64,000 nucleotides of DNA from positions 124,001-188,000 of the forward strand of contig NZ_JHUW01000007.1 in the NCBI RefSeq assembly GCF_000619825.1, in the 5' to 3' direction. Of this stretch, positions 1 to 10,087 are shown piece after piece. The stretch is from Prevotella sp. MA2016. Its GTDB lineage: Bacteria > Bacteroidota > Bacteroidia > Bacteroidales > Bacteroidaceae. Position 1 is the first letter of the stretch, and each line of letters opens with the position of its first letter. Position numbers and translations under genes: made by a program. The notes beneath the pieces are model-generated. The model worked only from the letters and a program-made list of their open reading frames with translations. It did not search any database and had not been told where the DNA came from.

Positions 1-1950
1 TGGGAAACCTACCTGCCCGCCTTTAAGGCTCTGGTAAAGAAAGGTAACGTGCGCGAGGTGATGTGCGCCTACCAGCGTTTCGAGGGTAAGCCCTGCTGCA
101 CCAGCGACCGTTTGCTGATTGACATCCTGCGCAACAAGTGGGGCTACGATGCTATCGTACTGACCGACTGCGACGCTATCAACAACTTTTTTAATCGCGG
201 ACAGCACGAGACACATAAGGACGGACTTTCGGCATCTGTTGATGCTGTGCTGAACGGTACCGACCTGGAGTGTGGAAAGGTATTCATGAGCCTGGTTGAG
301 GGCCTGAAGAAGGGTCTGATTAAGGAGAGCGACCTTGACAACCACCTGCGTAAAACCCTAATGGGCCGCTTTGAGTTGGGTATGTTCGACCCTGCCGACA
401 TGCTGCCTTGGGCCAAACTGGGTGCCGATGTGATTAGCAGCGAGAAGAACGATGCAATGGCAGTTCAGGCTGCACGCGAATCGATGGTACTTCTGGATAA
501 CAAGGGTGCCGTACTACCACTCTCGAAGAGCATCAAGACACTGGCAGTGCTTGGTCCTAATGCCGACGATGTGAATCTGCTGAATGGTAACTATGGTGGT
601 ACACCTACCGCTGCCCACCAGCACTCGCTGCTCTCGGGCATCAAGGCCGCAGTTCCTGGTGCCAAGATCATCTATAACAAGGCCTGCGAACTGAACGACG
701 AATATACCACTATCCACCATCTGCAGGACTTTAACGATGGCAAGGGTGTGAAGGTAGAGTTCTATAATAATAAGGAATTAGCAGGCGAACCTGCCAAGAC
801 TGACTACTACAACGAGTTGAACTTCTCAACCTTCGGTGCATGGGGCTTTGCTCAGGGCGTGAACCGCGATACTCTCAGCGTCCGCATCAGCGGTAAGTAC
901 ACCTCAACCTTTACTGGCGAGATGAAGTACACCCTGACTACCGACAACGGCTACGTGCTGAAGGTGAACGGCGAGGTAGTAGAAGAGGCCCAAGGTGGTG
1001 GTCGTCGCGGATTCTTCGGATTTGGTCGCAAGCCGCAGTATAAATCATTCCCTGTAGAGGCTGGAAAGACCTACGACATCGTGATTGAATACAAACACGG
1101 CAACGGACAGTTTGCCATGCTGCGTGGCGACATCTGCGAGCGCAACCTCGTCGACTTCACCGATCTGGCCAACCAGGTTAAGGAGGCCGATGCTATCATG
1201 ATTATCGGTGGAATCTCAGCCCAGATGGAAGGCGAAGGTGGCGACAAGCAGGACATCGAACTGCCAAAAGTTCAGCAGATGTTAGTAAAGGCTATGCACA
1301 AGACCGGCAAGCCTGTTATCTTTGTAAACTGCTCAGGTTCGGCCATTGCCTTTGGTAGTGTTGAGGGCGAGTACGATGCTCTGTTGCAGGCTTGGTATGC
1401 AGGTCAGGGTGGCGCTAAGGCTTTGGCCGAGGTACTGTTTGGCGACTACAACCCTGGTGGCAAACTGCCCGTCACCTTCTATCGTTCGAACAACGACCTG
1501 CCCGATTTCCTCGACTACTCGATGAAGAACCGCACCTATCGTTACTTTACAGGCGTGCCTCAGTATGCCTTCGGCTACGGACTGAGCTACACCACTTTTG
1601 CGCTCGGCAATGCCAAGATTTCAGCTAAGCAGATGAAGAAGGATGGTAAGGTAACACTCACCGTGCCTGTAACCAATACCGGTAAGCGTGAGGGTACTGA
1701 GACTGTTCAGGTGTATGTGAAGGCACTCGACGATGCTGGTGCACCAATCAAAGCACTGAAGGGCTTCCAGAAACTGAGTCTGAAGGCTGGTGAGACACAG
1801 AAAGCCACCATCACACTGGATGGTGAGGCATTCGAGTACTATGACGAGAGCATCGACGAACTGTCAACAAAGGCAGGTCGCTACCAGATACTCTACGGCA
1901 CCTCATCACAAGATAAGGACCTGAAAGCTATTGATTTTGTGGTTATCTGA
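1..1950 (+). CDS. Glycoside hydrolase family 3 enzyme with PA14 insert (5' end outside window)
   Basis: The reading frame is open from base 1, so the N-terminus lies upstream; 649 residues are visible. It hydrolyses beta-linked sugars from oligosaccharide ends, as a beta-glucosidase or beta-xylosidase. The GH3 nucleophile is the Asp at 166-168, in a VLTDCDA context. A PA14 carbohydrate-binding module, about 150 residues, interrupts the second GH3 domain near bases 730-1165. The second domain then resumes with a GGISAQMEGEGGDKQDI stretch, and a fibronectin III-like domain closes the protein at about 1680-1945. This PA14-in-GH3 layout is typical of Prevotella and Bacteroides xylosidase/glucosidase enzymes. 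The stop overlaps the converging nadK stop by 8 bp. The exact substrate cannot be read from the sequence. Confidence 0.9.
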   Translation, partial: WETYLPAFKALVKKGNVREVMCAYQRFEGKPCCTSDRLLIDILRNKWGYDAIVLTDCDAINNFFNRGQHETHKDGLSASVDAVLNGTDLECGKVFMSLVEGLKKGLIKESDLDNHLRKTLMGRFELGMFDPADMLPWAKLGADVISSEKNDAMAVQAARESMVLLDNKGAVLPLSKSIKTLAVLGPNADDVNLLNGNYGGTPTAAHQHSLLSGIKAAVPGAKIIYNKACELNDEYTTIHHLQDFNDGKGVKVEFYNNKELAGEPAKTDYYNELNFSTFGAWGFAQGVNRDTLSVRISGKYTSTFTGEMKYTLTTDNGYVLKVNGEVVEEAQGGGRRGFFGFGRKPQYKSFPVEAGKTYDIVIEYKHGNGQFAMLRGDICERNLVDFTDLANQVKEADAIMIIGGISAQMEGEGGDKQDIELPKVQQMLVKAMHKTGKPVIFVNCSGSAIAFGSVEGEYDALLQAWYAGQGGAKALAEVLFGDYNPGGKLPVTFYRSNNDLPDFLDYSMKNRTYRYFTGVPQYAFGYGLSYTTFALGNAKISAKQMKKDGKVTLTVPVTNTGKREGTETVQVYVKALDDAGAPIKALKGFQKLSLKAGETQKATITLDGEAFEYYDESIDELSTKAGRYQILYGTSSQDKDLKAIDFVVI

Positions 1951-2827
1951 CATCCTTACCCCACATCATTTTTTCACGTAGGGTATTGAAATAACGATGA
2001 TCTGACTTTTTCACAACCTTGATATCATAGGGGGCACGACGGAGCGTAATCCGAGTGCCCTCTTTGCATTTCTCAGATCGACCGTCGATAGCCACCAGGA
2101 AGTTGTGCGAACGACTCTCCACATCGAGTTCGATCACCGATGAGTCGGCCAGCACTATGGGGCGCACGTTGAGCGAATGTGGCGCTACCGCCGTCATCGA
2201 GAACACCTTTGTTCCAGGCACGATGATGGGTCCGCCGTTCGACAGACTGTAGGCTGTAGAACCGGTAGGTGTAGATACCACCAATCCGTCGGCTTGATAG
2301 GTGTTCAGATACTGTCCGTTCACGTTGGCACGTATAGAAATCATTGATGCAGTATCGCGCTTCAGTATCGCCACATCGTTGAGTGCACAGCTGCATTCGC
2401 CCAATGGTTTACCGTCGGCTTCCACCTGTATCAGTGCGCGCGACTCCACGGCATAGTCGTCGTTGTGCAGTGCCTTCAGGCATTTCTCGATGTCATCAGG
2501 ACTGATATCGGCCAGAAAGCCCAATCGCCCGAAGTTGACGCCCAGGATGGGTATATTCTTCTTACCCACCCTACAAGCCGCTTTCAGGAAAGTACCGTCG
2601 CCACCCATCGAGATTACGAAGTCGGCATCAAAGTCATCATCCTGAAACACCTTAGTGGCATTCACCTCCAGACGCTGATTGTCCTTCAGGAAATAGTAGT
2701 ACTCCATGTCCACATAGAGCTCAGCTTTATAATTTTCGATACATGCCAGCACCTTCTGTATGCTGGCCGACTTTCGAGCCTGATAAATATTGCCCAACAG
2801 AGCGAATCTTAGTTTTCTGCGTGCCAT
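1943..2827 (-). CDS. nadK: NAD kinase
   Basis: This 294-residue enzyme phosphorylates NAD to NADP in the cytoplasm. The family signature GGDGT is at residues 75-79, with GVNFGRLGFL after it, an ND pair at 150-151 and a TPTGSTAYSLSNGGP motif near 187-200. The length is normal. It is convergent with the GH3 gene (8-bp overlap of 3' ends) and divergent from the DJ-1 gene. A minus-strand promoter element at 2845-2852 lies 17 bp before the ATG, which supports this start. Confidence 0.96.
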   Translation of the reverse strand: MARRKLRFALLGNIYQARKSASIQKVLACIENYKAELYVDMEYYYFLKDNQRLEVNATKVFQDDDFDADFVISMGGDGTFLKAACRVGKKNIPILGVNFGRLGFLADISPDDIEKCLKALHNDDYAVESRALIQVEADGKPLGECSCALNDVAILKRDTASMISIRANVNGQYLNTYQADGLVVSTPTGSTAYSLSNGGPIIVPGTKVFSMTAVAPHSLNVRPIVLADSSVIELDVESRSHNFLVAIDGRSEKCKEGTRITLRRAPYDIKVVKKSDHRYFNTLREKMMWGKDVR

Positions 2828-2844
2828 AATCGTTGTTTTGGGTG

Positions 2845-2852
2845 CAAATTTA
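2845..2852 (-). promoter_or_regulatory. nadK promoter -7 element
   Basis: The minus strand reads TAAATTTG, a match to the Bacteroidetes -7 consensus TAnnTTTG, 17 bp upstream of the nadK ATG. Confidence 0.6.
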
Positions 2853-2895
2853 TAAAAATTCTCCCATAAACGACATATAGGTCGAAAAAAAAACT

Positions 2896-2903
2896 TATCT
2901 TTG
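2896..2903 (+). promoter_or_regulatory. Promoter -7 element of the DJ-1/ispD/recG operon
   Basis: TATCTTTG matches TAnnTTTG, 31 bp before the ATG at 2935. It drives the first gene of a tightly overlapping three-gene operon. Confidence 0.65.
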
Positions 2904-2934
2904 CACTCAGAATTAATCTGAAAATATATTTATT

Positions 2935-3507
2935 ATGGCTAAAGTTTATGTTTTCTTGGCAGAAGGCTTCGAGGATGTAGAAGCACTGATTCCTATCGAC
3001 GTATTGCGTCGTGGAGGTGTTAACGTCACAACCGTGAGCATCTCAGAGTTTCCATTGGTGCAGTCGTCCCACGGTGTGAACATCGAGGCTGACATCATCT
3101 TTGAGCAAGGCGATTATGACGATGCCGACCTGCTGATGCTGCCTGGTGGCATGCCTGGTGCCAGCAACCTGTATGCACACGCTGGTGTGCGTGAGGCCGT
3201 CAAGGCTCAGTTTGCTGCAGGCAAGAAGGTTGGTGCCATCTGCGCTGCTCCTGGCGTGGTGCTGGCCCCACTTGGTATCCTCAACGGCAAAAAAGCCACC
3301 TGCTATCCCGGTTTTGAGAAAGCCTTAGCCGAGGGTGGTGCCACCTATACTGCCGACCTTGTGACGGTGGATGGCAACGTAACCACTGCCGAGGGACCTG
3401 CTGCAGCCTTCCCTTATGCCTACGAGCTGTTGACCCAGTTGGTGGATAAGCAGACCGCCGACCAGATAGCCGAAGGCATGCGATTCAAACATCTGATGGA
3501 GAAATAA
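2935..3507 (+). CDS. DJ-1/PfpI family protein (YajL-like)
   Basis: This 190-residue flavodoxin-fold protein belongs to the DJ-1 superfamily. The nucleophile-elbow cysteine is C103 in GAICAAPG, and the partner glutamate is in [10 protein letters not shown] near residues 9-18. Family members act in protection against oxidative or carbonyl stress, and a deglycase activity is reported but debated. Its TAA overlaps the ispD ATG by one base (TAATG), so the two are translationally coupled. YajL-like chaperone/deglycase is the likely role, but the sequence alone does not decide it. Confidence 0.9.
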   Translation: MAKVYVFLAEGFEDVEALIPIDVLRRGGVNVTTVSISEFPLVQSSHGVNIEADIIFEQGDYDDADLLMLPGGMPGASNLYAHAGVREAVKAQFAAGKKVGAICAAPGVVLAPLGILNGKKATCYPGFEKALAEGGATYTADLVTVDGNVTTAEGPAAAFPYAYELLTQLVDKQTADQIAEGMRFKHLMEK

Positions 3508-4169
3508 TGGATTATATAATTATAGTAGCAGGCGGTAAGGGTTTGCGCATGGGGAGTGATATCCCCAAGCAGTTTCTGCCTATTGGTGGCAAGCCCGTAC
3601 TGATGCGCACTTTGGAGCGCTTTCGCGCTTATTCGGCCCAGTTGCAGATCATTCTGGTTCTGCCTGAGGCCCAGCAAGCTTACTGGCACGAACTGTGCCA
3701 GCAGTATCACTTCGACGTGGAATATACGTTAGCTAATGGCGGACAGACGCGCTTCCACTCCGTGCAGAACGGACTGTCCAAGGTGCCCGACGATGCCATT
3801 GGTGTGGTAGGCGTGCACGATGGTGTGCGCCCCTTCCCCAGCATCGAGGTGATACGCAACTGCTACGAGACGGCCCGCACCAAAAAAGCCGTCATCCCCG
3901 TCATCCCTGTAGTAGAGACGGTGAGAGAGCTCGTACCCGATGGCTCGCACACGGTGCCCCGAGATAGCTACCGCCTGGTACAGACACCACAAACATTCGA
4001 TATCCAACTGCTCAAGGCTGCCAACCGCCAGCCTTATAACGATGGTTTCACTGACGACGCTTCGGTAGTAGAGGCCTACGGTCACCCTATCACCCTTGTC
4101 GAAGGCAACCGCGAAAACATCAAGATCACCACTCCCTACGATATGAAAGTGGCTGAAATACTCCTCTAA
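3507..4169 (+). CDS. ispD: 2-C-methyl-D-erythritol 4-phosphate cytidylyltransferase
   Basis: This 220-residue enzyme transfers CMP to methylerythritol phosphate in the MEP isoprenoid pathway. The nucleotide-binding motif GGKGLRMG is at residues 9-16, followed by IPKQFL, and a conserved HDGVRPF stretch lies near residue 105. Start and stop both overlap the neighbouring genes by one base (TAATG), so it sits in the middle of a coupled operon with the DJ-1 gene and recG. Confidence 0.95.
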   Translation: MDYIIIVAGGKGLRMGSDIPKQFLPIGGKPVLMRTLERFRAYSAQLQIILVLPEAQQAYWHELCQQYHFDVEYTLANGGQTRFHSVQNGLSKVPDDAIGVVGVHDGVRPFPSIEVIRNCYETARTKKAVIPVIPVVETVRELVPDGSHTVPRDSYRLVQTPQTFDIQLLKAANRQPYNDGFTDDASVVEAYGHPITLVEGNRENIKITTPYDMKVAEILL

Positions 4170-6295
4170 TGGACATACTCGATCAGGATATAAAATATCT
4201 GCCCGGTGTGGGCCCTACGCGTAAAAAAATGCTGAGCAACGAACTTGGCATTGAGACGTATGGCGACCTGCTGGAATACTACCCCTACAAATACGTGGAT
4301 CGTTCAAAGGTCTATACTATCCACGAACTGTCGGGCGACATGCCGTTTGTACAGGTAGTAGGCCATATCCTGAGTTTCGAAACTTTCGCCATGGGACCGC
4401 GCAAAGAGCGCGTGGTAGCCCATTTCACTGATGGCACAGGCATCTGCGACCTCACCTGGTTTAATGGTGGCAAATATGCCAAACAGAACTATAAGATTGG
4501 TACACAGTACCTAGTGTTTGGCAAGCCGACTGTGTTCAACAATCGCATCAACTTCACGCACCCCGACCTTGATAAAGTGGACAGTGAACAGTGGAGAGTG
4601 GAGAATGGACAGTTGACAGTGGACAGTGGACTATTGAGGATGCAGCCCTATTACAACACCACCGATAAGATGAAGAAGAGTGGTCTCAACTCGCGTGCCA
4701 TCGAGCGCCTCACCAAAACACTCATCGAGAAGCTGCCGCCCCTACCCGAAACGCTACCCCCTTTCATCTGCAACGCGCAGCACCTGATGGAGCGCGACGA
4801 AGCACTGAGAACAGTGCATTATCCTCAGAATGCCAAGGACCTGGAGCACGCACGACTCAGACTGAAGTTTGAGGAACTCTTCTACATCCAGCTCAATATC
4901 CTGAGGTATGCCAGCGACCAGCGCCGCAAATACCGTGGTTACGTATTCTCTACTGTAGGAGATGTGTTCAACACCTTCTACAACCAATATCTCCCCTTCC
5001 CACTCACAGGTGCCCAGAAGCGCGTCATCAAGGAGATACGCAAGGACATGGGCTCTGGAAGACAGATGAACCGACTGTTGCAAGGCGACGTAGGTAGCGG
5101 TAAGACTCTGGTGGCACTGATGTCGATGCTCATCGCCATCGACAACGGTTATCAGGCCTGTATCATGGCCCCCACCGAGATACTGGCCGAACAGCATCTG
5201 CAAACCATCATGGGCTTTCTGAAGGACATGAACCTACGTGTAGCACTGCTCACGGGCATCGTGAAAGGCAAACGCCGACAAGAGGTGCTCGACGGCTTGC
5301 TGGATGGCACCATCAACATCCTGGTGGGCACCCATGCCGTGATTGAAGATACCGTACAGTTTGCCCGTCTGGGCTTTGTGGTCGTGGATGAGCAGCACCG
5401 CTTTGGTGTGGCCCAGCGCGCCAAGTTGTGGAGCAAGAGTGCCAACCCACCCCACGTACTGGTGATGACCGCTACCCCCATCCCGCGCACCCTGGCCATG
5501 ACACTCTACGGCGACCTCGACGTGAGTGTCATCGACGAACTGCCACCTGGTCGCAAACCCGTACAAACCACCCATATCATCGACACCCGTATGACATCGC
5601 TCTACGATGGCATCCGTCGTCAGATACACGAGGGCCGACAAGTTTATATCGTGTTCCCCCTCATCGAAGAGAGTGCCAAGAGCGACCTTAAGAACCTGGA
5701 AGACGGTTTTGAGGTGCTCAAGGAGTCCTTCCCCGAGTTCCGCCTCAGTAAGGTGCACGGACGCATGAAGCCCAAGGACAAAGAGGAAGAGATGCAGAAG
5801 TTTGTGCGCAATGAAACCCAGATACTGGTGGCCACCACGGTCATCGAGGTAGGCGTGAATGTACCCAACGCCTCGGTGATGGTGATTCTCGAGGCCCAGC
5901 GCTTCGGACTGGCCCAGTTGCATCAGCTGCGCGGTCGTGTGGGTCGTGGTGCCGATCAGTCGTACTGCATCCTTGTCACACCATTAAAACTGAGCGAAGA
6001 CACCCGCAAGCGTATCGACATCATGTGCGAAACCAACGATGGTTTCCGCATAGCCGAAGCCGACCTAAAACTGCGTGGTCCTGGCGATCTTGAGGGCACC
6101 CAACAAAGCGGTATGGCCTTCGATTTGAAGATAGCCGACATCGCCCGCGATGGACAGATAGTACAGCTTGCGCGCGACGAAGCACAGAAAATTATCGACG
6201 AAGACCCCGAATGCAAGTCTGAACGGTTTGCCCTGTTATGGCACAGATTGCGCCAATTACGTAAAACAAATATTAATTGGGCGGCTATTTCCTAA
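4169..6295 (+). CDS. recG: ATP-dependent DNA helicase RecG
   Basis: This 708-residue helicase remodels stalled replication forks and Holliday junctions. An N-terminal wedge/OB domain (about 1-150) is followed by Walker A GDVGSGKT at 306-313, a VVDEQHRFG motif near 405-412, MTATPIPRTLA, and the C-terminal helicase domain with QLRGRVGRG. Between the wedge part and the helicase core, an eight-unit heptamer array at 4577-4631 is translated in frame as a VDSEQWRVENGQ-type linker that orthologues would not be expected to have. It is the last gene of the operon. Confidence 0.96.
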   Translation: MDILDQDIKYLPGVGPTRKKMLSNELGIETYGDLLEYYPYKYVDRSKVYTIHELSGDMPFVQVVGHILSFETFAMGPRKERVVAHFTDGTGICDLTWFNGGKYAKQNYKIGTQYLVFGKPTVFNNRINFTHPDLDKVDSEQWRVENGQLTVDSGLLRMQPYYNTTDKMKKSGLNSRAIERLTKTLIEKLPPLPETLPPFICNAQHLMERDEALRTVHYPQNAKDLEHARLRLKFEELFYIQLNILRYASDQRRKYRGYVFSTVGDVFNTFYNQYLPFPLTGAQKRVIKEIRKDMGSGRQMNRLLQGDVGSGKTLVALMSMLIAIDNGYQACIMAPTEILAEQHLQTIMGFLKDMNLRVALLTGIVKGKRRQEVLDGLLDGTINILVGTHAVIEDTVQFARLGFVVVDEQHRFGVAQRAKLWSKSANPPHVLVMTATPIPRTLAMTLYGDLDVSVIDELPPGRKPVQTTHIIDTRMTSLYDGIRRQIHEGRQVYIVFPLIEESAKSDLKNLEDGFEVLKESFPEFRLSKVHGRMKPKDKEEEMQKFVRNETQILVATTVIEVGVNVPNASVMVILEAQRFGLAQLHQLRGRVGRGADQSYCILVTPLKLSEDTRKRIDIMCETNDGFRIAEADLKLRGPGDLEGTQQSGMAFDLKIADIARDGQIVQLARDEAQKIIDEDPECKSERFALLWHRLRQLRKTNINWAAIS
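4577..4631 (+). repeat. Heptamer array inside recG (8 units)
   Basis: Eight consecutive 7-nt units vary around GTGGACA (for example GTGAACA, GTGGAGA, ATGGACA, GTTGACA). The array is read through in frame as part of RecG. Confidence 0.85.
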
Positions 6296-6345
6296 AACTA
6301 TGTTAACATGTGCTGTTATCGAGCACATTGTTCGTATTTTTTTCG

Positions 6346-6353
6346 TATATTTG
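6346..6353 (+). promoter_or_regulatory. Promoter -7 element of the NlpC/P60 gene
   Basis: TATATTTG matches TAnnTTTG, 31 bp before the ATG at 6385. Its position rules out the upstream GTG at 6310 as the start, because that codon would lie outside the transcript. Confidence 0.65.
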
Positions 6354-6384
6354 CAACATAGATCTTTTTCTAGAGTGTGAAATT

Positions 6385-6945
6385 ATGAAGAAATTGTTTA
6401 TTTTTGCCCTGATGTTGATGCTTTCTATGAGCGATTTTGCTCTTGGAAAGGTTAACCCTGACCAGGCTCCTGACCAGAATGAGGAGGCCGAGATTGGCAA
6501 TTTCGATTTTATTTACGGAAAGCAAGCTAATCTGAACGAGGCCTTCGAACAAACCGAGATGCTCATGAGTGAGGCATTCTCACACCTTGGCGCCCGCTAC
6601 CGTTCTGGTGGCAAGGGTCCCAGCGCCTTCGACTGCTCTGGATTCACCAGTTACGTGTTTAAGCAGCAGGCTGACATGTTTATCGGTGCATCATCTAGAG
6701 ATCAGTACGCCCGCAACACCCCCATCAGCCGCAAAGAGCTGCAGAGTGGCGATCTGGTGTTCTTCACCAGTCCACGTTCAGGCCGCGGAGTGGGTCATGT
6801 AGGCATCGTTGTAGATGTAGATCCCATCAGCGATACGTTCACGTTTATCCATGCCAGCACCAATAATGGTGTGGTTATCAATAGCTCTACCGACCAAGGT
6901 TACGCACGCAGATATGTGGGCGCCAGAAGAGTAAAAAGGTGTTAA
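6385..6945 (+). CDS. NlpC/P60 family peptidoglycan hydrolase
   Basis: This 186-residue protein has a signal peptide (about 1-21, MKKLFIFALMLML) and one NlpC/P60 domain. The triad is visible as C84 in AFDCSGF, H138 in GVGHVG and H156 in FIHAST. The family cleaves peptide stems of peptidoglycan, usually the D-Glu/meso-DAP bond, in the periplasm. I chose the ATG at 6385 because the promoter lies just upstream and a signal peptide follows. The next gene is another envelope hydrolase with its own promoter. Confidence 0.92.
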   Translation: MKKLFIFALMLMLSMSDFALGKVNPDQAPDQNEEAEIGNFDFIYGKQANLNEAFEQTEMLMSEAFSHLGARYRSGGKGPSAFDCSGFTSYVFKQQADMFIGASSRDQYARNTPISRKELQSGDLVFFTSPRSGRGVGHVGIVVDVDPISDTFTFIHASTNNGVVINSSTDQGYARRYVGARRVKRC

Positions 6946-6993
6946 AAGAGTCTAAGAACCTGCAATAAATTGTGGATTTTCATGCATTTTGCT

Positions 6994-7001
6994 TACCTTT
7001 G
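6994..7001 (+). promoter_or_regulatory. Promoter of the M23 peptidase gene
   Basis: TACCTTTG matches TAnnTTTG, with a TTG 21 bp upstream (6970-6972) as a possible -33 element. It lies 40 bp before the ATG at 7042. Confidence 0.65.
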
Positions 7002-7041
7002 CAGCGAATCTTTTTTTATTAGTATTAACCCAGCTTATTTT

Positions 7042-7974
7042 ATGAACATTAGTTTTCTAAAAAAAATATCTGTTTTGGCCATCTCGTTTTGTGTGTCGAC
7101 GTCAGTGTCTGCACAGGATCTGTTGGCAAAACAGGCCCCAGTAGATCGCAAGATGAAAGCTGTAGATTCGATGATTCTCAAGAAGATTATCGAGCAGGAA
7201 GAGCGTTACAATCCTGCAGCCGACCTCTACGAAGACTGGAACAACGTATATGCTCACCAGGAGACCGCACTCCCCGACTCTTTCCGTATTGACCTGCGTG
7301 GTTTCCACATGCCTACTGACAGTCGTGTGCTCACATCTAACTTCGGTGCCCGTTGGGGACGCCAGCACAAGGGTCTGGACATCAAGGTTTATATTGGTGA
7401 CACCATTCGCGCTGCATTCAGCGGTAAGATTCGCATCGTAAAATACGAGCCAAGAGGCTATGGTAAATACGTGGTTATCCGCCACCACAACGGACTGGAA
7501 ACCATCTACGGTCACATGTCAAAGCAGCTGGTAGTAGAGAATCAGGAGGTTAAGGCTGGTGAGGCCATCGGACTGGGTGGTAACACTGGTCGCAGCACAG
7601 GTTCGCACCTGCACTTTGAGACACGTCTTTGCGGCGTTGCCCTCAACCCTGCTCTGATGTTCGACTTCCGCAATCAGGATGTAGTAGGCGATTTCTATAT
7701 GTTCCGCCGCAACAAGTACGCTTCTGAGTCGGCTATGGCTACACGCCTGCGTGGTGTAGGCAGCAGCAGCAACGATAGCGATCAGGACGACGAGCTGGAG
7801 ATTGCCACAGCACCTCGCACATCAGCACCTGTACACTTCCACAAGGTGAAGAAGGGTGACACGCTGCAGGCCATCGCCCGCAAACACCACACCACCATCG
7901 ACAAGTTGTGTAAGCTGAATCATATCGGCAAGAACATACGCTTGCGACCCGGACAAATTTTGAAATACAACTAA
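7042..7974 (+). CDS. M23 family metalloendopeptidase with LysM domain
   Basis: This 310-residue exported protein has a signal peptide at 1-24 ending in VSAQ. The M23 (LytM) domain shows the zinc ligands H109 and D113 in HKGLD, H158 in GHMS, and the HLH pair H189/H191 in GSHLHF, so it should be an active peptidoglycan endopeptidase. A LysM domain closes the protein (about 265-309), beginning HKVKKGDTL, for glycan-chain binding. The ATG at 7042 is preferred over upstream starts because the promoter lies just before it and the signal peptide starts here. A strong terminator follows. Confidence 0.93.
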   Translation: MNISFLKKISVLAISFCVSTSVSAQDLLAKQAPVDRKMKAVDSMILKKIIEQEERYNPAADLYEDWNNVYAHQETALPDSFRIDLRGFHMPTDSRVLTSNFGARWGRQHKGLDIKVYIGDTIRAAFSGKIRIVKYEPRGYGKYVVIRHHNGLETIYGHMSKQLVVENQEVKAGEAIGLGGNTGRSTGSHLHFETRLCGVALNPALMFDFRNQDVVGDFYMFRRNKYASESAMATRLRGVGSSSNDSDQDDELEIATAPRTSAPVHFHKVKKGDTLQAIARKHHTTIDKLCKLNHIGKNIRLRPGQILKYN

Positions 7975-7985
7975 AAAAAAATAAG

Positions 7986-8014
7986 AAATCCCGTCACGCC
8001 GACGGGATTTTTTT
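7986..8014 (+). terminator. Rho-independent terminator after the M23 gene
   Basis: A perfect 10-bp stem (7986-7995 with 8001-8010) and 5-nt loop are followed by Ts. The next promoter starts two bases after the T run. Confidence 0.85.
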
Positions 8015-8015
8015 G

Positions 8016-8023
8016 TACCTTTG
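8016..8023 (+). promoter_or_regulatory. Promoter -7 element of the HerA-like gene
   Basis: TACCTTTG is placed directly behind the preceding terminator and 36 bp before the ATG at 8060. Confidence 0.65.
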
Positions 8024-8059
8024 CAAAAACAAAGGTTTAACCTAAAAACAATAGAAGCT

Positions 8060-9625
8060 ATGTACGACAAGGAGAGAGGGCTGTATATCGCCCACTGCGC
8101 TAACGGCGCACTGAGTATCACAGGTAAGATGGCCAACCGCCACGGACTTATTGCAGGCGCTACAGGCACTGGAAAAACCGTCACCCTGCAGGTGATGGCC
8201 GAGACATTCTGTCAGGCTGGTGTGCCGTGCTTTATGGCTGATATGAAGGGCGACCTGTCGGGCATCTCGCAACCTGGCAAGCTGACTGGCTTTATCGAGA
8301 AGCGCCTGCCTGAATTTGGTATCGAGAACCCAGAGTTCCAGAGCTGTCCCGTACGTTTCTTCGATGTGTTTGGCGAACAAGGACACCCCATGCGCGCCAC
8401 GGTTTCACAGATGGGCCCACAGCTGCTCAGTAGATTGCTGGATCTCAACGAAACACAGGATGGTGTGCTCAACATCGTGTTCCGCATCGCCGATGAGCGC
8501 GGTCTGCTCATCCTCGACCTGAAAGACCTGCGCGCCATGCTCGACTATGTGTCGCAGCATGCCAAGGAATATACCACCAAATACGGCAATATCTCTTCGG
8601 CCTCGGTAGGCGCCATCCAGCGCGCCCTACTACAGCTGGAGAACCAAGGGGCCAACAAATTCTTTGGCGAACCCTCGTTCGACATCTTCGACCTGATGCA
8701 GACAGAGGGAGGCAAAGGTATTATGAACGTGCTGGCAGCTGACAAGCTGATGATGCAGCCCAAGCTCTACTCTACCTTCCTGCTGTGGTTGCTAAGCGAG
8801 CTCTACTCCACCCTCCCCGAGGTGGGCGACATGCCGCTGCCCAAGCTGGTGTTCTTCTTCGACGAAGCCCACATGCTGTTCGACGGCACCTCAAAGGCAC
8901 TGCTCGACAAGATTGAACAGGTGATACGTCTCATCCGTTCCAAGGGCGTGGGTATCTACTTTATCACCCAGAGTCCTACAGACATCCCTGAGAATATCCT
9001 GGGCCAGTTGGGCAACCGTGTGCAGCATGCACTGCGCGCCTATACGCCAAAGGATCAGAAAGCCGTTAAGACGGCTGCCGACACCTTCCGTGCCAACCCT
9101 GCGTTTAAGACCGACGAAGCCATCATGAACCTGGAGACGGGCGAAGCACTGGTGAGCTTTCTCGATGAGAAGGGTGCACCTGCCGTTGTAGAGCGTGCTA
9201 AGATACTGTTCCCGCTGTCGCAGATAGGTGCCATCACCGAAGGTCAGCGTCTCGACATCATCAAGCAGAGTCGCATCTATGGCAAGTACGACACCCCTGT
9301 AGATCGTGAGAGTGCCTTCGAAGTGCTAATGGCGGCTACAGAGTCTGCAGAAACAGCCGACGATGCTTCTGTTGCTGCAGAGAGCAAAGCCGAAGGCAAG
9401 AAGAAGCCAGGCATCCTGGGCAAGGTGGGCAAGGCCATCCTGACGGCCATCACCTCTACGTTGGCCGCCATGTTAGGCACCTACATCAGTGACAAGGTGA
9501 CGGGGAAGAAGACGAAACGTCGCACTTCTGGCACCGGTCGTGTGGTGAAGAATGCCACCAGTGCTGCCACCCGCACCATCACCAAGGAGCTCACCCGTGA
9601 TATCCTCGGGAATCTCATTAAATAA
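8060..9625 (+). CDS. HerA-like ATPase (DUF853 / helicase HerA-like family)
   Basis: This 521-residue protein carries Walker A GATGTGKT at 33-40 and a Walker B FFFDEAH motif with the acidic pair at 268-269. An [20 protein letters not shown] stretch is typical of HerA/FtsK-type translocases. The basic C-terminus ([10 protein letters not shown]) matches the DUF853 family. Family members are predicted DNA translocases or helicases of unproven role. The ATG at 8060 is chosen because an in-frame TTG at 8021 overlaps the promoter. It appears to be a single-gene transcript, followed by a gene-free repeat island. Confidence 0.9.
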   Translation: MYDKERGLYIAHCANGALSITGKMANRHGLIAGATGTGKTVTLQVMAETFCQAGVPCFMADMKGDLSGISQPGKLTGFIEKRLPEFGIENPEFQSCPVRFFDVFGEQGHPMRATVSQMGPQLLSRLLDLNETQDGVLNIVFRIADERGLLILDLKDLRAMLDYVSQHAKEYTTKYGNISSASVGAIQRALLQLENQGANKFFGEPSFDIFDLMQTEGGKGIMNVLAADKLMMQPKLYSTFLLWLLSELYSTLPEVGDMPLPKLVFFFDEAHMLFDGTSKALLDKIEQVIRLIRSKGVGIYFITQSPTDIPENILGQLGNRVQHALRAYTPKDQKAVKTAADTFRANPAFKTDEAIMNLETGEALVSFLDEKGAPAVVERAKILFPLSQIGAITEGQRLDIIKQSRIYGKYDTPVDRESAFEVLMAATESAETADDASVAAESKAEGKKKPGILGKVGKAILTAITSTLAAMLGTYISDKVTGKKTKRRTSGTGRVVKNATSAATRTITKELTRDILGNLIK

Positions 9626-9896
9626 TGTCCCTTCATTTTCTTTCTGTCACCAGAAAGAAAACAGAAGCAAAAGAAAGAGTGCGAAAACGTCCTGAGCTCG
9701 GAGGCCGGAACACAAATTCTTCAAATCACTCGAAGAACTCGCTTCGCTCAAACAGCTTCTCGTATTTCGTTCCTCAGATTGCGTTCCGCAATCAGAGACT
9801 CAATATCGATTCAAAGAATTTGCATTCCTCTAAAGACCTCCTCGTGCGGAATGTTTTCGAGTGATTGTTCACGAAAAACATGAAGCACGAAGTGCT

Positions 9897-9924
9897 GGGG
9901 GTTTGGGGCCTTGGGGGTTTGGGG
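9897..9924 (+). other. Potential G-quadruplex motif
   Basis: Four G tracts of 5, 4, 5 and 4 are separated by TTT, CCTT and TTT. All loops are 3-4 nt, which is a canonical intramolecular G4 pattern. Confidence 0.6.
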
Positions 9925-9954
9925 TCTTGCCCCCATTAAGCAATATATGGCGAA

Positions 9955-9993
9955 CCCTAAATATGGGTGGGCGAAGCCAACCCTTATTTAGGG
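9955..9993. repeat. 39-bp near-palindrome
   Basis: The arms pair as 9+4+3 bp with two symmetric mismatches around a GAA loop (outer arms CCCTAAATA / TATTTAGGG). It would form a long stable hairpin on either strand. Confidence 0.75.
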
Positions 9994-10068
9994 CAAAGGC
10001 TGGAGAGCCATACCAAAACTTTGACGGAGAGGGTTTTCCCTCGTAGTCAACTACATCCCCTCTATATA

Positions 10069-10087
10069 GGGAGGGGCTTGGGGAGGG
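10069..10087 (+). other. Second potential G-quadruplex motif
   Basis: G tracts of 3, 4, 4 and 3 are separated by A, CTT and A, 145 bp after the first G4 motif. Confidence 0.5.
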